This document shows positions 12,400 through 22,273 of a DNA stretch of 64,000 nucleotides, piece by piece; the stretch's first letter is position 1; each line of letters opens with the position of its first letter. Source of the stretch: Rhabdornis inornatus (lineage: Eukaryota > Chordata > Aves > Passeriformes > Rhabdornithidae). Under the pieces are notes generated by a model that did not search any database, was not told where the DNA came from, and worked only from the letters and a program-made list of their open reading frames with translations. The stretch covers positions 1,882,299 to 1,946,298 of the forward strand of contig VWZS01008816.1 of assembly GCA_013397075.1 (NCBI GenBank), in the 5' to 3' direction. The translations under genes were made by a program, and so were the position numbers.

Positions 12400-14931
12400 C
12401 AAAGTTAATATCTACAGCCTGTGATTGAGAAGAAATTATTTAAATAGAATATACATTTGCATTGAAATGGAAAAATTGACAAGCAACACAGTAGAAAAAG
12501 ACTGTAAAAAATTCATTTTCCCTTTCAAGCTGTGGCTTTTTAACTCTGTTCCATGGAAGGGCATGAAGATAACATCAGGGCTGAGAACAGAAGGCAGTTT
12601 GAATAGAACTGAAGGGATTTAAGAGGTGACTCACAATTCAGATATCTTGGCATGTTTATTAAAAAGCTGCCATTATTTTAAAACTTTTCATCTCCACCAG
12701 TGTTCACAACAATAATTAGGTCATGCTGCTACACGGACAGTAAATGATGGGTGAGAATCAGGACTGGGCAGATTTGTGTTCTATGGTCAAAACTATTTAG
12801 GTTTCTGGGGCCTCCACACAAAGGATGGAAAACATGAATAGGGATCAAACCAGCTGCCATCAGCAGTGGTGCTAGGTGATAAACACACCAGGCTGACATG
12901 TCCCCAGGTGTGGTGGCACATCCCCCTGCACTGCCTTAGTCCCCAGGGCTGCTGCATGACCTCAGTAACTCTAACGGGCCCTGACCTTCCTGTAAGGGGC
13001 TGGCAGGTGAGTGGCCCTTGGCTGTACTAGGAACTCCTGCATGGCTTAGGTGGGAGTGCACCAACCACACACCAGAGATATCTGTTGCCATATCAAAAGG
13101 CGAAAAATAATCACCTGCCAGCCTTGGTACATTTCTCACCTGAACTGTGACCCAAATGGAATTGTACCACTGATACTGTCCTTTTGAATAATTTCAGTAA
13201 CTAACTCAGATCACAGCCAGGATGGAGTTTCAAAAGCAAGGGTGTGTGTGCGTGTTACTCTGAATCTTGTGAGTCAAAGTGATGGTTTCTCTTACCCTTT
13301 GTACCCTAATTACAAAGACACTGGGACCTTTGTTTTAAAGGCTTGCAATATGAGTTACTGTTGTTCTACTAAAGCAACATGGACAATTTGGCTGGCAAAT
13401 AATGAGCAAACAGCAGGAAAAATCCCAAACTGAGGTTAAGTATCCAATAGTTTAGTATCCGATAGTTTCAACTCATTTGTATTTCCCACATATCAAGCTG
13501 GAAAAAACTTGTTGTATTGTTTAGTTCTAGTTTCTTGATGCTTTGCTTTTTTGATTTGAATTACTATTCTTGATTTTTATGTTCTGATAATTTCTGGTTC
13601 AGCTCCTAACTCAGATGGCTGTCATGAGAGCATAAAATGTATGAACTTCCTGTGAGATGAAGGATAGTTGCCACCTATGCAATGTTTTGTGATTGTTTCT
13701 GTTCAGTCATTTTATTGTTTTCAGCCTCACTGAATGCTTGCCCTTTGCACATTAAGGAGTGGAACTAGTATGGCACCATTCCGTGTAAGTAGAATCTCCT
13801 GTTTAAGACAGAGGACCTCACTTTCTTCAGAGTGATAAGCAGAAACAGCACAAGTGCTTTGCCAACAGTTTAAAGAAAAAAGACCACAGTATTTTAGAAT
13901 ATATTCTTTATAAGAGAATTCTTGCAGTGTATCAAGTAACGGAATAATAAACTCTATTTCCCTACTATTCTGAATGTACTTTATTAAAAAAAAAAAAAAG
14001 CTTCATATCTTAACTTGTTGTTTGAAGATTGGATTTGGAACGTGTTGTTCGAGTTTATAAGCCTGTCTGTCCTCTGAGATGTAGCTTATGGACTGAAGGA
14101 TGCTCATTCTTTATCACAGAAGTAAAGATGAAATTAATTTGAGGGACCAAAGGTCACAAAATATTGCTTAGTGTCAGTAAGGGTCTGGAGGTTATTAGTA
14201 GAAGGTTTTTGAAGCTGCCACCAGTAACTACCTCATCCTGCAAAGGGACTTCGAAGGACAGTGGTTCTTTTCCCTGTAGTCTGCCTTGTATTAACAAGTA
14301 CTGAAGAAAGAGCTGAGCAGCACTGCATTGAACTTTAAGCTAATCATGAGAAGTTGTCAAGTAGTTCACATTTCCTAACACTGTGATCTGATAAACAAAA
14401 CTGAGATCAGTAAATAAGAAAAGCAGCAAGGAAAAAAAGATTCTCAGTCCTAAAATTTTTGGAGATAGGATAACTGGAGCATAACTAACTTTCCAGTCAA
14501 ACAAGCATAATCCTTTCCTCTTCACATGGTATTTTATAGGCTATATTGTTATTAAAAATTGTTGCATTGAAGATAAGGTATTTCATGGCTTGTCGAAGTC
14601 TGAGGCTTATAAAAATATTATTGAAATCAAAGGAATTTGGGGACTTTTAATCTAAACACTTAACAAATACAGATATCTTGAAAATTCTCAGTTATTTTCG
14701 TCTCTCTTTGTCCAGTATGCACAGGATTTTTTAGTATTATTTTTTTTTTTAATCAGCTGTGATATGTACATAGCATGTCACACAAGTGGGGGGAGCTTTG
14801 GCCACATGGCAGAGGCAATGTTGTAGCTGAACCCTAATGTAGGAAAATATAGCTCCTTGCTAGATTTTTCTGAGCATGCAGCCCAGGATACAGACCTTCC
14901 TGCTGCTCTGTGATCCCACCAATGTAGCAGG
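12400..14931. other. Anonymous non-coding DNA with a GC-richer patch
   Basis: No gene is recognised. 12865-13135 is GC-richer than its surroundings and of unknown origin. At 13441-13470 a 15-base unit (TATCCAATAGTTTAG) is followed by a related copy matching at 12 of 15 bases. An A run lies near 13985. Confidence 0.5.
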
Positions 14932-14971
14932 TCACAGAATCATAAAATCATTAAGTTTGGACAAGACCTCC
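14932..14971 (-). mobile_element. CR1 LINE, 3' terminal fragment (left of LTR insertion)
   Basis: TCACAGAATCATAAAATCAT contains CACAGAAT, the reverse complement of the CR1 3' octamer ATTCTGTG, followed by the usual TTAAG-TTTGGA-AAGACC sequence. The CR1 resumes at 15702 after the inserted LTR. Joining the two sides and removing one copy of ACCTCC gives an uninterrupted CR1 3' end, so the fragment and the 15702-16640 block are one element. Confidence 0.85.
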
Positions 14972-15027
14972 TGTTGTGGTGCGCAAGTTTTTAAGTTTAT
15001 TATAAGTTGATTTCATTTATAATTGTA

Positions 15028-15249
15028 ATGGTTTCTCCCTGGTCTTCCCCCTTCTGTAATGGTCTGCCCCAGGTCTTCCTTTCCCGCCCTTGCCCTGTTG
15101 CACCTCCCCAAACCCCTCCCAGTTAAGTGTCAATCCTCCCCGGGCCCTCCCAAGTACCTGGAATGTTCCCTGTCCTTCTCCCTCAAACCACTCCCCAGCC
15201 CCTGTCAATCCTCCCCGGCCACTCCCAATGTTCTAGAAAGTTCCTTGTC
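15028..15249. repeat. Imperfect direct repeats in the LTR U3
   Basis: Two layers are visible. A unit of about 30 bases (AATGGT-TCTCCCTGGTCTTCC) at 15028 recurs at 15058 (AATGGTCTGCCCCAGG). A unit of about 46 bases starting TGTCAATCCTCCCCGG at 15128-15173 recurs at 15203-15249, offset 75. Duplicated U3 segments are common in retroviral enhancers; activity is not shown by the sequence. Confidence 0.65.
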
Positions 15250-15366
15250 AGTTAGTGTTTTCTCTGTCTGTGATTTGTCCCCGCGTTCTGTACCCCGCCC
15301 AAGTGTTGCCCCATTGGAAAACTGGTTCACTGTCTCCTCCCTGCGTTCCTCCCACCCACTGTCCCT

Positions 15367-15414
15367 ATTGGCTGTTGATTTGTACCCTCCCATGGGGGCG
15401 GTCCTGTATTTAAG
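15367..15414 (+). promoter_or_regulatory. LTR core promoter (CCAAT, GC box, TATA)
   Basis: ATTGG at 15367-15371, GGGGGCGG at 15394-15401 and TATTTAAG at 15407-15414 are in canonical order and spacing for a retroviral U3 promoter reading plus. Confidence 0.7.
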
Positions 15415-15490
15415 TTGCTGTCGGTTCGTTTTTTGTGCCTTTTGGTGGTTCCCTTCCCTGCGACTGAGTTGTCTCAGCCTGCCCTCATCC

Positions 15491-15496
15491 AATAAA
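15491..15496 (+). terminator. LTR polyadenylation signal
   Basis: AATAAA in the sequence ATCCAATAAACCCTG, downstream of the TATA box, as expected in the R region of an LTR. Confidence 0.65.
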
Positions 15497-15539
15497 CCCT
15501 GTGGATCCACTAAAAGGTCTCGCCCGATCCTTTGTGGTT

Positions 15540-15695
15540 CTCGGACGCGCGTCACTCGTTCGGGGTTCCCGGAGCCCTAGCCGTACTCCCGACAGAAGAT
15601 CTTTTCGGGGGACGGCCCATTCCTGGCGCCGAGCCTCGCCCTCGTGGGCTAGTCGGGCCGGACGGGGTGGACAAGAGGAGGGCGAGGCCGCGTCA
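15540..15695 (+). other. CpG-dense U5 segment
   Basis: By hand count about 21 CpG dinucleotides fall in about 155 bases, including ACGCGCG near 15545. The surrounding tens of kilobases are AT-rich and CpG-poor. Confidence 0.75.
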
Positions 15696-15701
15696 ACCTC
15701 C

Positions 15702-16640
15702 AAGACCTTGGAGTCCAGCCATGCTGGAGACCCAGTACCAGCATATCATTTAGACCATAGCAATGATTGCCGTATCCAGTCATTTCTTGAACGCCTAAAG
15801 GGATGTTGCTGCCACCACTTTTCTGGGCAGCATGTTCCAATGCCTGACCACCCTTTCAATGAGGAAATTCTTCCTAATGTCCAATCTCAACCTCTTCTGG
15901 TGCACCTTGAGGCCATTTTCTCTTGTCCTGTCAGTAGTTGCCTGGGACGAGGCTGATCCCCACCTGACTGCAACCTTCTTTCAGGCATTTGTAGAGACCA
16001 ATAAGGCCAACATCTGAGCCTGCACTTCTCCAGATGAAACAACTCCAGTTCTCTCATTCACTCCTCATAGGACTTACGCACTTTCACCACCTTCATTGTC
16101 CTTCTCTGGACACACTCCAGCACCTCAATTCCAGCATTCCTTGTGTCCAGAACTGAACACAAGACTTGAGGTATGGCCTCACCAGTGCCAAGTACCAGAG
16201 GGACAATCCCTGCCTTGGTCCTGCTGGTACAGAACAGGATGCCATTGGCCTTCTTGGCCGCCTGGGCACAGCCGCATCATGTTCAGCTGCTGTGGACCAG
16301 CATCCCCATGTCCTTTTCCTCTGGACAGATTTCCAGTCATTCTTTCTCCAGTCTGGAGATATTATTAAAAGCTTTACTGAAGCCCAGGTAGACAACACCT
16401 ACGTTCTTTCCCCCACCCATTAAGTGGGCCACCTGATCATAAAAAGAGATCAGGTTGTTTAAAGAGGATCTCCCTTTGCTGAATCTATGATGGCTGAGCG
16501 TGATGCCTTCATTGCCCTGTATATGGCATATGATCTCATTCAAGATAATCTATTCCATGAGCAGTTTTGTAGGACACACTATTCAACTCTCTGTGATAAC
16601 AGTTACCAATAGTTCGTAATCCTCCTTTTCTGGGCAGAGG
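15702..16640 (-). mobile_element. CR1 LINE, main part (3' UTR, ORF2 C-terminus, RT fragment)
   Basis: On the minus strand, from high to low coordinate, this holds a reverse-transcriptase segment (about 16340-16620), then the C-terminal part of ORF2, then the CR1 3' region down to 15702, continuing at 14971. The RT stretch shows KGRSSLNNLISFYDQVAHL and then VVYLGFSKAF. The C-terminal stretch shows ALVRPYLKSCVQFW near 16170. Both are characteristic of CR1 ORF2. The RT part jumps straight from motif A into the C-terminal region, so the middle of RT (including the YxDD region) is missing. It is 5'-truncated, internally deleted and split by the LTR, hence inactive. Confidence 0.88.
16337..16543 (-). 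pseudogene. CR1 ORF2 reverse-transcriptase fragment
   Basis: An open stretch of 68 codons carries RT sequence up to motif A. The visible residues are SKGRSSLNNLISFYDQ followed by GVVYLGFSKAFNNIS. In active CR1-like RTs the motif A position after YL is the metal-binding aspartate. Here it is glycine, so the copy lacks a catalytic residue even before its deletion. Right after motif A the frame runs into unrelated downstream residues (RLEKE), marking the deletion junction near 16345-16360. The LINE ORF2 product would act in target-primed reverse transcription; this relic cannot. Flanking CR1 sequence continues on both sides. Confidence 0.8.
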
Positions 16641-19600
16641 CCTTGTGGTTTAAGAAGGAAAATCCCAAGTTCAGCATGGAAGAGTGACCTGGTCAGAGTC
16701 CTTCCGGCTCTGCCAATTTTGTGTATCTCACCAAGAAAAGTCACTGTTGTGTATAACTCTGGCTTTGTAAAATGAGAATGAGAGCAGCTTTCTCTGCATT
16801 CTGCTTTAAGATGTGTGAATAAAAGCTTAAATTATCACTATTGGTTCATAAGTAACTAAAACTGTGATTCGCATGAATGTACTTTTCAAGAGAGTAGTTT
16901 TCTTGCCTTAAGTGCATATGGATGATATCCATGAATTTCCAAGCCAATGAAGGGGAGTACCAATATGCAGAATACAGCTTACTTGCCTGTTTTGAGGTAG
17001 AATCTTCCTGAGTAGGTGCAGTTCCAGGATGTGAGGTTCACACCAGTTCACATGACCAAAAAGATCTGTGTGGCTGCTTTGGAATGTGACATTCAAAATT
17101 AATCATCCTCCTTTTGTTCCGTCAACAAAATCATTATTGCAAAGCCTATGATACAGGCCTAAATCTTTCACACTTAATTTTAAGAATTTGAGATGTCCAA
17201 AATGCCGTCTTTGAGTCAGAAGGGAGAGGCAGGAACCTGCAAAATCAATTTCAGTTTGCTTAAGATACACGTAAATAGGCTTACCTTCCTTCTCTTGGTC
17301 AGCTAAGTAAGGCATAAAGCCTGGGCATGTTCTGGCTCCCTTTTATGAATATGTAGTGCAGAAAAACATACATTTGTCTATAGACACAATGACTGTATTA
17401 GATGGCTATAGGAAGCATTTACTAATACAGTGGTAATATGATTCTAAACTGCTCTAACACTATAATATTTTCATTTACATACAATGTTTTTTTCCTAAAA
17501 TATGAGCATGAATCATACAGGAAGATATGCAAAATAGAATAAATTATGCAAAAAAAATTATTTGAAGTTTTGAATTAAGTGCTATGCTCTGGAATACACA
17601 GCATACACACTGAATGCTTGATGGCAGGAAAATACCTTATGTTTAGATTATGTTCCAACAATGTCAGTTTGTGTTGATCCTTTCTGACCATCAGGAAATG
17701 GCTTGCTGATCTTCAGTACCTCATTACCTCTGTTCTGTTTTGAAAATCCAGTCACACGGGATCAACCAAAAAAATCTCATAATTGGGACTTGCCATTAGT
17801 TTGCCAGCTGGAGCACATCATGTGAGCATAGCCGTGTTGCTCTGACATTCAGAAATATAAAATTCAAAATCACTAGAGAAACCACGGCAAAGAAACTTCA
17901 CTGCCCCAAACTGCACATACTAGACAACTTTGAAGATCCCAGCAAAAACTGATTGGTAATTTTTCCTTGTCTGTGATGAAAAAGTTGTACTGTCAGGCTT
18001 TTCGGTAAAAGGTGGAAGTTTCAAATAAGATCCCTGCATTATTCCAAGTTTACCTCTTTCAGTGGATGGTAACTATCACTCAAACTAAAGTCAAAATTAA
18101 TATGCATAATCTCCTGTTGCAAGAAAAAAAAAAAGAGAAAAGGAAGTAATATTTCATTAACTTACTGTAGTATATTGGTAAATTCATATTATTTGAATAT
18201 ACATAGTAGAGCAACAAATTGCTTTATTTATTCCTTGAAGCTAAAAATACTCTAACAAATACCCTTCCAAAAACTTAAACCAGAATTCGGAATATTTAGG
18301 CTGATTTTACATTACTATGCATTGCTTGTTAAGAACAGAACTTCACCTTTATTCAAAATTAAGAATTTCTGGTTTTATTTCATAGAGAAGCCAACGTCAG
18401 TCAGCATAAGCTAGTGCTGAAAGAAGCAGAAAGCTTACAGCAATGGGTAGGGTAATGCTTGCTCCACACTGCCAAAATTCTTGGTTTCGAAGACCCCTCA
18501 CTATGTAAAAGAAACATATGAGGCTATTTTTCTTTCAGAATTATAGGGTTATTACTCTGATAAGAATTTATTTAATGGATGCTGCACTATCTGATCAGAT
18601 GTGACATGTCATCTGTAAAAGACTTACCTACACTTTTAGATTCCAGAAGAAAAGTATATTCCACATCCGGCCTGAAAGGAATGTTTTTAAAATCCCTCCT
18701 AGTGTCAAATGCTTGCAAGCAGTCATAGAATGCTATGTCAAGGTCTGGGCTTTCAATTTCCTCAGGTCTTTAAGAGACTGCTGTGTCAGCAAAAATTTAA
18801 ATGGAAGTAAAGTACTCATCAGGCAGATGGGCAGTGCCTTTCACCAAGCCAGATACTAAATGGCTGCTTTAACATAGACAACTTTCCTCTCTTACTGAGG
18901 AAAAAGGGACTGAGAAGGATTTCTGCAGTGAAATAAAGCAATGACCTGGACATTAAAGAGTAAGAGGTCACTGCAGAGAAAAAGAAAAATGGGAGTAAAA
19001 ACCCACTGAAAACCCTGTGTTTTCTACCATCTCCATCCCCGCCATCTGCTCCCCCACCATCCTGTACTGTGTCCTCCCGTCTCCCCCCCATCCCTGAGAG
19101 GTTTTGCTTGAAGAACCTGAGATCTAATACTTTCACTCTGCAGTTGTTTATTTTAGAGAAGTAAATATACTAAAGTAAATATATTTAAAGTCAGAAGCAC
19201 CTGCACATCTGAAGCATATTATTACCTCAGCATGATTTACTTTTTTCTTGTGCTCTTAATCAAAACATCAGTAAAATGTTGTACCCATGACTCAATTTTT
19301 TTACATGCTTTGTAATGACTGGCTGTGATATTATACCCTCCTGTATATAAATATGAATGTGCAGAGAGTTTTTCCTGAAATGCAAGCTAAGCATTTCCAA
19401 GTGGAAAGAGAGATGGAGAGAAAGGAAAATTATTTGGAGTCTGAAAAACTGTTCTTACTCCTTTCCAATCATTGTCTCAACCTGAAGAGGATTACAGAGT
19501 GTGATGGGAAACGAGCTCTCCTCCAAGCCTCAACTCAGTTGTGTGAAGAAAATCTGATGGCTAATGACTGTAAAAGAACCAGTTTTTTCTTACAAAGACT

Positions 19601-20726
19601 GTGAAGCATCTATTATATTTCAATTCAATGCTCATATGACAAAATAAATTTTTAACGCTAACTGAACCATTAATAAACAAAATTAATGTATTTTTAGTTC
19701 TTGTATTTCATGTCCCTAATTAACCTGTGTAGAGGTTTCTATCCATACGAAAGCATGTTGGGTATTTTGAATTTGGTGAATTGTTACGGTTTTTGGAGTG
19801 AAAAAGGGAATGTGGAAACTCCAAAAAATAGGTTCTGAGACACTCTAGAAGTGTCCAGTTCCTAACAGCATTGTTCCAGTATGAAGAAAAGTCTTCTGGT
19901 AAGCAGTAATTACCAGGAAAGCATTTTTCACAAGGAAAGCACAATATAGCAAAGAGAACACTTTCATATTAGTGCTGCACCAGAAGCTCAGAAGGATCTG
20001 ATAATTATCTGTCTGCAACTGCATCACTGCTCTATTGTCAGCCTGTTTTCAGGGACAGTTACAGTTCATGCCACTCATCACTCTCACAGACTTTCCCAAG
20101 CACTTTTAAAAATTTGCTATTATAGACAAAGGCTAAGCTCCCTGAAGCAGCCTGTGGTTACAGACTGTTTCATCCATTTATGAAAAGTAAAGTCAGAAGT
20201 CAAAATTACCCTGTATTTGCATGTGTTCACATTTTGGGTATGCATTCACTGCAGGAGAAAAACAGAGAAATGTTAGAATCAACTTCCAGGCAGTGAGAAC
20301 AACACAGGGTGGAAGCACTCTGCATCTCTCAAAGCTGAATTTGTGGGATTTAGGCAGGGTACATACCAATGAGACTGCAACATGGCTGCTAAGGTCTCAC
20401 CAGTTGGGCACTCCATACATAATTTTTTTTTCTGAGCTCTTACCATCTGTGTTTACTCCATCAGTCCTTTCCTATTGCTATAGGTGAGACAATGAATGAA
20501 AGAACATTCATTTTCTCACTACAGTAAGAATGGCAGACATGACAGAAATAATTAGAAACAGCTCATTTGTCTGCTTTCTCAGTGGATGCCATAGTTACTC
20601 TTCACGTCACATTGTACCCACCAAAAACTCACAAGCTTCCACTGTTAGGGTCCAAAGGGATGTCTCACATTGAGGTAAATCAGAGGAAATGAAATATTGG
20701 TTCTGCAATGTGTAGAAGGTCATGCT
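16641..20726. other. Anonymous non-coding DNA
   Basis: No gene or repeat family is recognised. A C-rich tract at 19031-19095 reads on the minus strand as GATGG-rich sequence. The minus frame 18819-19136 (105 codons) across it shows no domain. Confidence 0.5.
19076..19094 (-). other. Candidate G-quadruplex tract
   Basis: The minus strand reads GGGATGGGGGGGAGACGGG, which supplies four G runs of at least three with short loops. Confidence 0.45.
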
Positions 20727-20800
20727 AATCTGATCTCTGTATGCCCATAAATGCATACAGAGACCAGATTTCGATGCATAATCTGGCTCAGCATCGAAAT
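20727..20800. repeat. Cluster of overlapping inverted repeats (hairpins)
   Basis: Hairpin 1 has arms AATCTG-A-TCTCTGTATGC (20727-20744) and GCATACAGAGA-C-CAGATT (20753-20770), with 17 of 18 positions pairing and an 8-base loop. Hairpin 2 has CCAGATT (20764-20770) against AATCTGG (20780-20786). Hairpin 3 has ATTTCGATGC (20768-20777) against GCATCGAAAT (20791-20800), a perfect 10 bp with a 13-base loop. The three compete for the same bases. No transposon family or known RNA is recognised. The main hairpin is short for a typical microRNA precursor. Confidence 0.75.
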
Positions 20801-20818
20801 AGCATTCAGCATTTTCAA

Positions 20819-20832
20819 CTTGCTTAAGCAAG
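20819..20832. repeat. Perfect 14-bp palindrome
   Basis: CTTGCTTAAGCAAG is its own reverse complement. It lies 18 bases beyond the hairpin cluster at 20727-20800. Confidence 0.7.
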
Positions 20833-21680
20833 AAAACAGATGCCTGACAAATATGTTTTATTCAGAGTACTTGGTATTATTTTGAGAAGTTCATCTTTCT
20901 CAAAAAAATTATCATTCTCCTGTCACACGTGAACCCACCTTCTACAGACACGGCTTCTTGCTCTGCACAATTGGTCCCCCAGAGCAGATAGTTAATAGTG
21001 CAGGTTATATGGAGTTTTATTCTGAGCTCATCTCTGTGTGTAGCAGTTGCTGTTTCCTCTATTTTGTATTATCCTGCTGGATTTATATGTATTGGTATTG
21101 GTTTTCCAAGACTAGACATCTTTATATTGCTACTTTAATTTTCAAGTAGGCATTTCAATATTTAAAGGAAGCTTTTGCTGTAGAGTAGAGGAAATGTTCA
21201 CACTCTATTTCAGTTAGTATTGCAGTGGCACAAAATGCCAGCAAGCCTGCTTAAGGACAACCAAGATACTTACTTTATCTTATATTGGTCTGTATATTAG
21301 CTCAACAGAGAGCTAGCAAAATCGTCTTAATCTATGTAAGTTTGCTTAATATTTGCCATTTCATAAATTTCTGCAAAGAATTCAGAACAAAGTTGAAATA
21401 TTTCCTGGGATCTGTGGCTTTATGACCAATAAAGGCTATATGAATCTCTATTAAAAGGCTGACAATTATTTTTTTGTAAAGGCATTGATTTATCTCCACA
21501 GTATTTAACCAAGGCATGAAAAAAAATCAGATAAAAAAGACCCGTTATGTTTTGGAAAATTTGGTCTTTGTGATACTATAACTTATTCTAAAATCTTAAA
21601 CACAACCTATCTGTAAACATGATTCTTTCCACTACAGTGTTTCTAGCTACGGCCACAAAGGTAAATGAATTTAAGTATTA
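20833..21680. other. Anonymous AT-rich non-coding DNA
   Basis: No gene, RNA gene or recognisable repeat is seen. Open frames are short and lack domains. Confidence 0.5.
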
Positions 21681-22273
21681 TGGGAGTCAGCCCGACTGGG
21701 ACTTCAGGTCAGGCAACCATCGATGAAGAAGGGTTGTATCCTTACCCTAGACCATGGGAAGCATTTGTTTAAGTTGTGGTGACCCCAGAAAAAGAAGTTC
21801 CAAAGAGTTATGGGATTGCCCATGTTAATACCTCATTTACTAGTCAATTATCACCACTCCCAAACCCAGAATGTTCTCCCTTCCTGGTATCCCCATTGGC
21901 CCTCGGTGCAATGTTCCACCCAAACTACCCCATTGGACCCTGCTTTGCCTTACCCCACCTCTGTACCACTTTCCCCTATACCCACTGGACCCTACTTCAC
22001 CTCCACCTCCTCTCCTACCCCATATTTGAACCCTGGACCTCCCTCATCCTCATCTTTGACCACCGGGTCCTAAAGAAACCTCATCCCCTTGGTTGTTGTA
22101 TTCAGATTTTTGGGCCTTGTCCCACATTTACTTTCATTATTATTAAAGTAGTTTATGTTGCTAAGCTGTGGTCATTGTACCACTCTTCTTTTATTTTTGC
22201 CACTTATACCCTGAATATCTGCGAACCCTGAAAAGGATTATTGGGGACCACCCTCGACCCTGATAAAGTGTCA
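21681..22273 (+). mobile_element. Possible LTR or retroviral remnant, C-rich
   Basis: This block stands out from its flanks by a strongly C-rich, pyrimidine-biased plus strand from about 21840 to 22110. It starts TGGGAGTCAGCC and ends AAAGTGTCA, so TG...CA ends are possible. It has two ATTGG boxes in similar context (21895-21899 and 21932-21936), an ATTAAA signal at 22142-22147, and TGGTGACCCC at 21777-21786, which loosely resembles a primer-binding site. I found no matching target duplication. A 151-codon plus frame (21776-22231) and an 87-codon proline- and serine-rich frame overlap it, neither with a recognisable retroviral domain. Uncertain; it could be another old repeat. Confidence 0.35.

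Larger units (their letters stand above)
14972..15695 (+). mobile_element. Family 3 solo LTR (class II-like), 724 bp, nested in CR1
   Basis: The element starts TGTTGTGGTGCG, ends GCCGCGTCA, and has perfect 6-bp target duplications. In order along the plus strand it holds an AT-rich head; C-rich U3 repeats (see 15028-15249); a reverse CCAAT box (ATTGG, 15367-15371); a GC box (GGGGGCGG, 15394-15401); a TATA box (TATTTAAG, 15407-15414); AATAAA (15491-15496); and a G/C-rich, CpG-dense segment to the end. This is a complete U3-R-U5 layout with about 77 bases from TATA to polyA signal. No gag, pol or env sequence lies beside it, so it is a solo LTR, normally the product of recombination between two LTRs of a provirus. 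Open frames of 116-173 codons in it lie in the C-rich and CpG-rich parts, show no domain, and are not called as genes. The intact ends and dense CpG suggest it is one of the youngest insertions here. Confidence 0.88.
14966..15701. repeat. 6-bp target-site duplication ACCTCC
   Basis: ACCTCC at 14966-14971 and again at 15696-15701 directly abuts the TG start and CA end of the inserted LTR. Six bases is the duplication size of class II (ERVK or alpha/beta-like) elements. Confidence 0.85.

Noticed and set aside
11333..12424. Frames of 187, 123 and 108 codons
   Set aside because: All are within the family 2 LTR and switch frame and strand freely. No gag, pol or env residues are visible.
14972..15695. 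A full provirus with internal genes
   Set aside because: Only one LTR lies between the two ACCTCC duplications, with no room for internal genes. TGGCGCCGAGC near 15628 resembles a primer-binding site but lies inside the LTR bounds.
15059..15956. Plus frames of 173 and 151 codons and a 116-codon minus frame
   Set aside because: They lie in the C-rich and CpG-rich parts of a solo LTR and cross into CR1. Open frames here follow from base composition.
20727..20770. MicroRNA precursor
   Set aside because: The hairpin is only 44 bases with an 8-base loop, shorter than usual precursors, and there is no expression evidence. Kept as a structural repeat only.
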